Assembly (NCBI RefSeq): GCF_036226525.1
Contig: NZ_CP108487.1
Coordinates: forward strand, 1,922,001 to 1,986,000
Origin: Kribbella sp. NBC_01245
GTDB taxonomy: Bacteria; Actinomycetota; Actinomycetes; Propionibacteriales; Kribbellaceae
Direction: 5' to 3'
DNA: 64,000 bases
The notes beneath the pieces were generated by a model. The model saw nothing but the letters and a program-made list of their open reading frames with translations, did not search any database and was not told the DNA's origin. Both the position numbers and the translations under genes were made by a program. Shown piece after piece: positions 1 to 6,197 of this stretch (the stretch's first letter is position 1; each line of letters opens with the position of its first letter).

Positions 1-51
1 CCCTCCGCACCCTCTAGGCCGTCCCCCTCAAAGTCGTCCCCTCAAATCCGC

Positions 52-102
52 TCATCGGTCCCTTCTGACGCGGCGTGTCGCGGTTCATCGGACCCTTTTG
101 AC
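52..102. repeat. Outer inverted repeat, left arm
   Basis: This 51-bp stretch is the reverse complement of 3173-3223 with three mismatches. Each arm contains AAGGGACCGATGA twice. The pair brackets the whole gene-poor patch at the left of the window. No gene is seen in bases 1-154; short frames there are incidental. Confidence 0.8.
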
Positions 103-154
103 CAAAGGCTGACGGGCGGTCTGCCGGCCTCTTGTGCGGGTGGTGTTGGTGGCA

Positions 155-279
155 CCCGTCCCCCTGAGTTCTTCCGAATTGTCAGGCCGGCCCGGGCCGC
201 GTCAAGGGCTCCATCGGCTAACGCCGACGCTGACGCGCCCTTGACCCACCCCGAACCGGCCAAGGGCGGCAGCTATCAG
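155..279. repeat. Inner inverted repeat, left arm (outer part)
   Basis: These 125 bases match the reverse complement of about 2785-2910 with roughly 90 percent identity by eye, from CCCGTCCCCCTGA to CTATCAG. The match stops abruptly at 279 and resumes at 1786. This shows that the IS110 element between them interrupted a once continuous repeat arm. Confidence 0.85.
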
Positions 280-299
280 ACATCCCTAGTGCTAGGGAG

Positions 300-1535
300 T
301 CAAGCGGCGGTGGTTTTGGTGCGGTGGGCCCAGGCGGTGTGGGTGTCGTAGTGGGTGCCGGTTTTGAGGCAGCCGTGGAGGAGGCCGACGAGCCGGTTGG
401 CGAGTTGTCGTAGCGCGGCGTGGTGGCCGTGGCCGCGGGTGCGGAGTTCGTCGTAGTAGGCGCGGGTGTGTGGGTCACGCAGGATGGCGGCGCCGGCTTG
501 CTGGTCGAGGGCGTTGACGAGCCGGTTGTTGTGGACGAACCGGGCGTGCACCGTTTTCAGCCTTCCGGATTGGCGGGTGAGGGGTGCGGTGCCGGCGTAG
601 TTCTTGCGGGATTTCGCGTCGGCGTAGCGGCCTGGGGCGTCGCCGAATTCTGCCAGCACCCGGGCGCCGAGGATCGGTCCGAGGCCGGGCAGGCTGCGGT
701 AGATCTCAACGTCCGGGTGCCGGCCAAAATAGGCCTCGACCCCTGCCTGCAGGCCGGTGATCTCGGTGTTCAGGGCCTGCAGGATCGCCACCGTGGAACG
801 GACCGTGGCGGCGTAGGCGTCGGCCACGATCTCGGACTGGCCGAGTTGCTCGGTGCGCAGCGCGGCCTGAATCGCGGCGGCCCGGCTGGGCAGATCACCG
901 CGCCGGCGAGCCGTTTTCAGCGCGGCGGTGATCTGGCCGGTGGTGAGTTTCGCCGCGGCCGCCGGGGTGGCCGCTTTGGCCAGCAACGCCAGCACATCAG
1001 GACTGGTCAACGTCAACGTCCCTTGCTGATACGCCTCCAGCGCGGCCGGGAAGTAGTCCAGCAACGCCGACCGCATCCGCAGCATGTGCCGGGTCCGTTC
1101 CTGGATCAGCGATTGATGCGCCCGGGTCAGCACCTTCACCCCGGCCGCGAGCTGCGAATCGGCCTCGGTGGCCACGAGTTGGTGACGCCGGGTCCGGACC
1201 ATGTCGGCCAGGCTGTGCGCGTCGGTCTTGTCGTCCTTGGCACCCGACAACGACACCACCTCACGATGTCTCGCGGCCAGTTTCGGGTTCACCCCGAACA
1301 CCACATAACCCGCCGCGATCAACGCGGCCACCCACGGACCCCGCTCGGTCTCGATCCCGACCATCACCTGGCCGGGGCCACCATCATCAGGCAAGTGTTG
1401 CGCGATCAGCTCATGGAACTTCACCATCCCCTGGACCCCCTCGGGGACCCGGCGAATGCCCAGCACCCGGCCCTGATCGTCTTGGACCTCGAGGTCATGA
1501 TGATCTTCGGCCCAGTCGTCACCAACGAACAACAC
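300..1535 (-). CDS. IS110-family DEDD transposase
   Basis: This recombinase moves the surrounding element through a circular intermediate. In IS621, an IS110 relative, it works with a bridge RNA. At 411 aa it is full length for the family. The N-terminal RuvC-like domain shows the acidic set: D7 in VGDDWAEDHHD, E62 in GIETERG, and D102 and D105 in AKDDKTDAHSLAD. The C-terminal transposase_20 domain begins near residue 280 with YRSLPGLGPILGARVLAEFG, and GTAPLTRQSG supplies the conserved serine region. No frameshift or stop is present. The gene fills almost the whole element from its right end, leaving the non-coding DNA on the upstream side. Confidence 0.95.
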   Translation of the reverse strand: MLFVGDDWAEDHHDLEVQDDQGRVLGIRRVPEGVQGMVKFHELIAQHLPDDGGPGQVMVGIETERGPWVAALIAAGYVVFGVNPKLAARHREVVSLSGAKDDKTDAHSLADMVRTRRHQLVATEADSQLAAGVKVLTRAHQSLIQERTRHMLRMRSALLDYFPAALEAYQQGTLTLTSPDVLALLAKAATPAAAAKLTTGQITAALKTARRRGDLPSRAAAIQAALRTEQLGQSEIVADAYAATVRSTVAILQALNTEITGLQAGVEAYFGRHPDVEIYRSLPGLGPILGARVLAEFGDAPGRYADAKSRKNYAGTAPLTRQSGRLKTVHARFVHNNRLVNALDQQAGAAILRDPHTRAYYDELRTRGHGHHAALRQLANRLVGLLHGCLKTGTHYDTHTAWAHRTKTTAA

Positions 1536-1589
1536 GATGAATTTCTCCCGTCACGCACTCGATGAGTGTCTGAGTAGCCCGCAGGAGAT

Positions 1590-1785
1590 TCCGGCGCCCT
1601 AATGGATCAGTGCTCACACCACCCGAAAAGCGGCAGGCACGACACCCCATCAGCCATTCACATCTCCCGACCACCAGCAAGGGCACGCTCTGATACCAGG
1701 ACTCAAAGCCCGGGGGTACGGAGTGCTCACCTACCAGCGACCACAGACACCGAGTCTGCCAGCGACCGACCCGATAACACCCATT
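1590..1785 (-). ncRNA. Putative IS110 bridge RNA
   Basis: This is the non-coding stretch between the element's left end and the transposase start, where IS621 encodes its bridge RNA. On the minus strand a 5' hairpin (CAGAC/GUCUG, 1744-1758) comes first. Next is a stem-internal loop-hairpin: the left loop strand CGUACCCCC (1712-1720), the cap hairpin GGGCU-UUG-AGUCC (1699-1711), and the right loop strand UGGUAUCAG (1690-1698), closed by GCACUC/GAGCGUGC. The two loop strands match the left and right target flanks at 7 of 9 positions each. Further 3', GAGAUGUGA (1658-1666) and AUCCAUUAG (1599-1607) match the element's own right and left ends at 6 and 8 of 9 positions. The RNA ends are not defined by sequence alone, and I saw no convincing closing stem for the donor part. 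Confidence 0.7.
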
Positions 1786-1841
1786 AGGGGGACGGGTGAG
1801 GTCTGACCGGGTGTGGTGGTTGTGAGACGCTGCCGCGCCGG
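1786..1841. repeat. Inner inverted repeat, left arm (inner part)
   Basis: This is the continuation of the left arm on the far side of the IS110 insertion. It matches the reverse complement of 2733-2787 (AGGGGGACGGGTGAGGTC onwards, then GCTGCCGCGCCGG). Without the insertion the arm would be about 180 bp long. Confidence 0.8.
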
Positions 1842-1865
1842 CTCTTCGCCAAGTGCTGCCGCCCT

Positions 1866-2132
1866 GGTCATTCGTCTGCGCTGCCACGAGACCTCTGCCT
1901 GCGAGTGGTCGCGTCCGGTCACTCGTCTGTGCTGCCGCAGGAGCCCGCGAGTGGCCGCGTCCGGTCATTCGTCTGCGCTGCCGCGAGGCCTCCGCCCGCG
2001 CGCGCTCGGGTCTGGTCATTCGTCTGTGCTGCTGCGAGTGGTCGCGTCAGGTCAGTCGTCTGTGCTGGCACGAGACCTCCGCCCGCGAGCGGTCGGGGCT
2101 GGTCATGCGTCTGTGCTGCGGAGGGTCTTTGC
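1866..2132. repeat. Six degenerate tandem repeats, unit 36-51 bp
   Basis: Six consecutive units start with GGTCATTCGTCTGYGCTG, near 1866, 1917, 1962, 2013, 2049 and 2100. Most continue with a CGAGACCTCYGCC segment and GCGAGTGGTCGCGTC; the fourth unit lacks the middle segment. Open frames through this region on both strands are products of the repetition and look like no protein family. The GCGAGTGGTCGCGTC word recurs in hairpins at 26647, 47062 and 47361. Confidence 0.75.
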
Positions 2133-2289
2133 CGTGCCTGCGCGTAGGTCTGCCGCGAGTGGTCGCGTTTGGTCGGTCGGCTTGTGGACCTGGCGGTCGG
2201 TCGCGGACGTGCACGCCCACACGACGGCCGGTTTCTGCCGAGACGGGCGTTTTCGGGGCGTCGTGTGGTTGTGCAGGTCCGCAGCGGAC

Positions 2290-2519
2290 GGCCAGCCCTA
2301 CACAAGTGCCGTTTCGCCCTGGTTGAAACGGTTCAGTTGTGGGTTGTGTGGTGCTGGCGGTCCGCCTGTGTTCACCAGCGCAGCCACAACCGCCGATTCG
2401 GCCGGGTTGAAGCGCTTCATTCGAGGGTTGTGGCTGCGCTGGTGTCCGGGCCGGACCGGCAGGCAGGCACAAGTGCGGTTTCGCCGGGTTGAACCGCTTC
2501 ACCCGCGGGTTGTGCCTGC
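2290..2519. repeat. Three consecutive hairpins with a shared core
   Basis: Three hairpin units lie in a row. Each has a core of the form ACAA-N(5-6)-TTCG-CC-GGTTGAA-CG-TTCA-N(6)-GGTTGT, at about 2300-2349, 2386-2430 and 2468-2514. The outer stems differ in sequence but remain paired: unit two has perfect 19-bp arms (2373-2391 with 2426-2444), and unit three has 10-bp arms (2463-2472 with 2510-2519). In unit one only 6 bp pair clearly. No coding frame here is credible. Confidence 0.7.
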
Positions 2520-2539
2520 GTGGCGGTCCGCCACTCGCC

Positions 2540-2594
2540 GAGTCGTGGATTTGCGCGGCCAGCAAAGCCTTTCCGACACCACAATCCACGACTC
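2540..2594. repeat. Hairpin with 12-bp arms
   Basis: GAGTCGTGGATT (2540-2551) pairs perfectly with AATCCACGACTC (2583-2594) around a 31-nt loop. It lies directly after the three-hairpin array and belongs to the same palindromic patch. Confidence 0.7.
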
Positions 2595-2616
2595 GACGCA
2601 CATCGAAGGCCGCGCG

Positions 2617-2679
2617 CATCTTCCTGACCGGACTGGACGTTTTCAGGGCCCGAAAACGTCCAGTCCGCTCAGGAAGATG
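2617..2679. repeat. Hairpin with 27-bp arms
   Basis: The arms 2617-2643 and 2653-2679 pair at 26 of 27 positions around a 9-nt loop (CAGGGCCCG). The left arm starts CATCTTCCTGACC and ends GGACGTTTT. There is no T-run after it and no neighbouring gene end, so a terminator role is unlikely. Confidence 0.85.
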
Positions 2680-2732
2680 GCGCCCGGACACGGCAACGCC
2701 CGGCCCAACCCGGCGTGCAGCATCCGGTGAAC

Positions 2733-2910
2733 CCGGCGCGGCAGCGCCACGCGGACCACACCCGGTCAGACCTCACCCGTCCCCCTGATAGCCCGCTGCC
2801 TTTGGCCGGTTCGGGCCGGGTCAAGGGCGCGTCAGCGTCGGCGGCAGCCGATGAAGCCCTTGACGCGGCCCGAACCGGCCTGACAATTCGCAAGACTTCA
2901 GGGGGACGGG
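2733..2910. repeat. Inner inverted repeat, right arm (uninterrupted)
   Basis: This is the intact partner of the arm split by the IS110 element. It contains CGTCCCCCTGATAG around 2779-2792, the same sequence into which the element inserted on the left, so it also serves as a picture of the empty target site. Confidence 0.85.
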
Positions 2911-3238
2911 CGCCCACCAAAAACCCGGCCAAAAGTTCATACCTGGCAGGCGATTAGCGTTGATTCGTCCGAATCCGCCCGCCTACGTTGCCGTACATCT
3001 GACCCGCCGCGGAATGGGCGAGCGGATGCAGACCAATCAACGCAACCCGAGGGCGCGCGCGCCACAGCACGGAAGGGCGCGCGTCACCGCACGGGGGAAG
3101 GGCGCGAGCGTCACCCGCACGGGGAAGGGTGCGAGCGTTCACGCAAGGGACTGGCGAATGGCGGCCTGCCGCGTCACAAGGGACCGATGAACCGCGACGC
3201 GCCGCGTCAGAAGGGACCGATGAACGGAAAGTGGGGGG
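2911..3238. other. Gene-free stretch with short repeats
   Basis: No credible gene is seen. An inverted pair GCGTTGATT/AATCAACGC flanks 2958-3051. About 3070-3145 holds three imperfect tandem copies of a unit near 30 bp built on GGGAAGGGCGCGAGCGTCAC. The right arm of the outer inverted repeat lies at its end. Confidence 0.6.
3173..3223. repeat. Outer inverted repeat, right arm
   Basis: Reverse complement of 52-102 with 48 of 51 positions identical. It ends just before the stop codon of the polymerase-domain gene at 3239, so the palindromic patch abuts ordinary chromosome here. Confidence 0.8.
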
Positions 3239-4300
3239 TTACTCGTCGCGGGGGCGGTCTTTGGCGCGGGAGGGTTGGACTCGGAGGGGTTCGCCGGGCA
3301 TTTTGGGGTATTCGGGTGGGTATGGGAGGTCGGCTTCGCCGTGGTCGCGTTCGTGTTTGGCGGCGAGGTCCAGGAGGGGTTCTAACGAGAACGCCTTCTC
3401 CCCCACGGCCGCATGCAGATCGCCGACCTCCAAGAAGCGCGCCGGCATGGTCAAGACGTCAAAGTCGTCAGGCGTGACATCAGGGATTTCCTCCCACATC
3501 AGCGGAGCTGAGACCCGCGCGCGGGCATTCGGCCGCACCGAGTACGCCGACGCGATCGTCCGGTCCCGCGCCATCTGGTTGTAGTCGATGAAGACGCGTT
3601 CCCCGCGCTCTTCCTTCCACCAGTTCACGGTCACCTGCTCGGGCATGCGCCGCGACAACTCACGCCCGACCGCAATCACCGCCCGCCTGGCCTCGACAAA
3701 AGACCACCGCGGCTCGATCGGGACGTACACGTGCAACCCCCGACCACCAGACGTCTTAGGGAACCCCTCCAACCCGAACTCCGCCAACAGCTCCCGCAAC
3801 ACCGGCGCCACCACGGCCGCGTCGGCGAACGACGTACCCGGCTGGGGGTCGAGGTCGATCCGGAGTTGGTCCGGACACTCGACCTCGGGCCGACGTACCG
3901 GCCAAGGGTGGAACGTCAGAGTCCCGAGGTTGACCGCCCAGGCGACCGCCCCCAACTCCGTCGGACAGAGCTCATCGGCGGGTCGCCCACTGGGGAACTT
4001 GATGGTGACGGTCTCGACCCAGTCAGGCGCGCCTTTGGCGATGCGCTTCTGGTAGAACGCGTCGCCCTTGTTGTCCATCCGGGTGGAGAGTTTCGCGCCC
4101 TCGAACCAGCCGCCGGGCCAGCGCTCGAGCGTGGTCGGGCGGTCCTTCAAGGCGCCGAGAATGCCGTCGCCCACCGCGAGGAAATAGTTGACGATGTCCA
4201 ACTTGGTCAGACCGCGATCGGCGAAATACGGCTTGTCGGGATTACTCACCCGGACCGTTCTGCCGGCGATCTCCAACTCGATAGCTTTCGTGGCCGCCAT
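3239..4300 (-). CDS. Stand-alone LigD-type polymerase (PolDom) protein
   Basis: This is a primase-polymerase of the archaeo-eukaryotic primase superfamily, like the polymerase domain of LigD used for end filling in Ku-dependent non-homologous end joining. Visible motifs are the catalytic DLD in QLRIDLDPQPG, the nucleotide-binding PKTSGGRGLHVYVPI, and the third acidic residue in VFIDYNQMARDRTIASAYSVR-type sequence. The 353-aa product has no ligase or phosphoesterase domain. The start at 4300 (MAATKAIEL) was chosen because the 33 residues upstream in the same frame do not resemble the family. Neither ku nor a ligase gene lies nearby, so its partners are encoded elsewhere. Confidence 0.9.
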   Translation of the reverse strand: MAATKAIELEIAGRTVRVSNPDKPYFADRGLTKLDIVNYFLAVGDGILGALKDRPTTLERWPGGWFEGAKLSTRMDNKGDAFYQKRIAKGAPDWVETVTIKFPSGRPADELCPTELGAVAWAVNLGTLTFHPWPVRRPEVECPDQLRIDLDPQPGTSFADAAVVAPVLRELLAEFGLEGFPKTSGGRGLHVYVPIEPRWSFVEARRAVIAVGRELSRRMPEQVTVNWWKEERGERVFIDYNQMARDRTIASAYSVRPNARARVSAPLMWEEIPDVTPDDFDVLTMPARFLEVGDLHAAVGEKAFSLEPLLDLAAKHERDHGEADLPYPPEYPKMPGEPLRVQPSRAKDRPRDE

Positions 4301-4472
4301 GGTCCGACCGTATCGCCGTTCCGTAGCAACGCTGCGCAAAAGACGCGATTTGAAGGTAATCCCGCCACATTCCCGAGAGCATTCACGAACTCTGGCCACT
4401 CCAGGTGACTCGGGGGTAACCTGCGGAAACCTCGATCCGGACGTGAGGCGCCTGGGTCACTCTCGAAGGAGC

Positions 4473-6074
4473 ATGGGGATGAAGAAATCCGCCCTCCTCG
4501 CTGCCGCCACCGCTGTGGCGACCGCGACCGCACTCGGGCTTACCGGCCCGGCCACCGCGAGCGGAGCGCCACAAGCCGCTCCCAACCCCACCCCGGCCGA
4601 AGCAGTGGCCCGGGCCAAGGCGACCGTTTCGGACCACCTCAGCGCATTGCGTGCCACCGGCGCGGACGCGTTCCTGGTGCGCAACGTCCTCGTCGACAAA
4701 GACGGCTCCAGCCATGTCCGGATGGACCGTACGATCGCGGGTCTGCCCGTGCTCGGCGGCGACGTCGTCGTCCATCAGGCCAAGGACGGCTCGTTCAAGG
4801 GCGCCAGCCTCTCGCAGACCGGCTCGGCAAACATTTCCCGTACGCCAAAGCTGGGCCTGGCGCAGGCCACGACCAAGGCCCTGCTCAAGGGGTACAAGGC
4901 CGAGGGCAAACCGCGTCTGGTGATCGAGGCCCGCAAGGGTTCGCCGCGACTGGCGTACCAGGTCAGGTCGAACGGCGTCCAGCCGGACGGCACGCCCAGC
5001 GACGTCTCCACCACGGTGGACGCGCTGACGGGTGCGACGCTGGTGCGCGAGCAGCACATCCACACAGCCGGTGGTGACGGCCAAAGCCTCTACTCGGGCC
5101 TGGTCGGCATCGACACGACCCCGGCGACCGGCGGGTTCACGCTGACCGACCCGGTGCGCGGCAACGGTTTCACCACCGACGCGCAGAACAAGACCGACTC
5201 GATCTGGTGCCAGATCTTCGGCTTCGGCTGCCCCGTGGCCGCCCCGTTCACCGATGCCGACAACCACTGGGGCAACGGCCTGAACACCAACCGCCAGTCC
5301 GCCGCCGTCGACGCCCACTACGGCGCCGCGAAGACCTTCGACTACTTCAAGGTCAACTACGGCCGGAACGGCATCTTCAACGACGGCAAGGGCGTCGAGA
5401 GCCGGGTGCACTACGGCAGCAACTACGTCAACGCCTTCTGGGACGGCAAGCGGATGACGTACGGCGATGGTGACGGCGTGGTGGCCGGCCCGCTGGTCTC
5501 GATCGACGTCGCCGGGCACGAGATGTCCCACGGTGTCACCACGGCCACCGCGAACCTGACCTACTCCGGCGAGTCCGGCGGTCTGAACGAGGCGACCAGC
5601 GACATCTTCGGCACCTTCGTCGAGTTCTACGCCAACAACACCTCCGACCCGGGTGACTACTACATCGGCGAGGAGATCATGAAGGACCGCCCGGCCCTTC
5701 GGTACATGGACAAGCCGAGCAGGGACGGCAACTCCAAGGACTGCTGGTACTCCGGTATCGGCAACATCGACGTGCACTACTCCTCGGGTCCCGCGAACCA
5801 CTTCGCGTACCTGCTGGCCGAGGGCACGGGCGCCAAGGTGTTCGCCGGGCTGAACCACAACTCGACCACCTGCAACGGCACCACCCTGACCGGCATCGGC
5901 CGGGACAAGGTCGGCAAGATCTGGTACCGCGCGCTGACCACGTACTTCACCACCGGCACCACCTACGCCCAGGCCCGCACCGGCACGCTCAACGCCGCCA
6001 GGGACCTGTACGGCGCCGGCAGCCCGGAGCAGAACGCCGTCGCGGCGGCCTGGTCCGGCGTCAGCGTCAACTGA
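4473..6074 (+). CDS. Secreted thermolysin-like (M4) neutral metalloprotease
   Basis: This is a zinc endopeptidase exported by the Sec route and probably matured by removal of a long propeptide. The 533-aa precursor begins with a signal peptide (MGMKKSALLAAAT to about residue 33), then FTP/PepSY-type propeptide sequence. The catalytic domain has HEMSH (zinc ligands H349 and H353) and the third ligand in GGLNEATSDIFG (about E373). A downstream DVHYSSG histidine fits the transition-state-stabilising histidine of thermolysin. The M4 C-terminal helical domain ends with AVAAAWSGVSVN. The start at 4473 follows GAAGGA at 4465-4470. In-frame sequence further upstream lacks a signal peptide and overlaps the divergent polymerase gene. 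Confidence 0.93.
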   Translation: MGMKKSALLAAATAVATATALGLTGPATASGAPQAAPNPTPAEAVARAKATVSDHLSALRATGADAFLVRNVLVDKDGSSHVRMDRTIAGLPVLGGDVVVHQAKDGSFKGASLSQTGSANISRTPKLGLAQATTKALLKGYKAEGKPRLVIEARKGSPRLAYQVRSNGVQPDGTPSDVSTTVDALTGATLVREQHIHTAGGDGQSLYSGLVGIDTTPATGGFTLTDPVRGNGFTTDAQNKTDSIWCQIFGFGCPVAAPFTDADNHWGNGLNTNRQSAAVDAHYGAAKTFDYFKVNYGRNGIFNDGKGVESRVHYGSNYVNAFWDGKRMTYGDGDGVVAGPLVSIDVAGHEMSHGVTTATANLTYSGESGGLNEATSDIFGTFVEFYANNTSDPGDYYIGEEIMKDRPALRYMDKPSRDGNSKDCWYSGIGNIDVHYSSGPANHFAYLLAEGTGAKVFAGLNHNSTTCNGTTLTGIGRDKVGKIWYRALTTYFTTGTTYAQARTGTLNAARDLYGAGSPEQNAVAAAWSGVSVN

Positions 6075-6088
6075 TCGTTTGAAGTCAC

Positions 6089-6124
6089 GCGCCCGGAGAG
6101 CCGAACCCAAGGTTCTCCGGGCGC
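6089..6124. terminator. Hairpin terminator after the M4 protease gene
   Basis: The arms 6089-6102 and 6111-6124 (GCGCCCGGAGAGCC and GGTTCTCCGGGCGC) pair at 13 of 14 positions around an 8-nt loop, 14 bp beyond the stop codon. There is no strong U-tract, which is usual in high-GC actinobacteria. Confidence 0.65.
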
Positions 6125-6197
6125 AACGGGAAATCGGTGCCGCTTGTTCACCAATTGGACCTCGACGCCAGGAAAATGTGGTGTGAGAATCCCCCGC

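Larger units (their letters stand above)
280..1787 (-). mobile_element. IS110-family insertion sequence, about 1.5 kb
   Basis: The element contains one DEDD transposase gene on the minus strand and about 250 bp of non-coding DNA upstream of it, the layout of the IS110 group. Its ends are fixed by comparison with the uninterrupted copy of the host repeat at 2733-2910. The dinucleotide AG (CT on the element's strand) occurs at both junctions, 278-279 and 1786-1787, so the exact cut within it is ambiguous. CT is also the core of IS621. There are no terminal inverted repeats and no longer target duplication, as expected for IS110. The right end carries a short palindrome (283-298, arms TCCCTAG/CTAGGGA). 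The transposase frame is intact, so the element may be active. Confidence 0.88.

Noticed and set aside
420..1565. A 381-codon plus-strand frame across the IS110 element
   Set aside because: It is the complement of an intact DEDD transposase and has no family features.
1866..2132. CRISPR array
   Set aside because: Unit lengths vary from 36 to 51 bp, the supposed spacers are themselves repeats, and no cas gene is present.
1813..2730. Long frames through the repeat patch
   Set aside because: Their sequence is dictated by the tandem repeats and hairpins, and similar frames occur on both strands.
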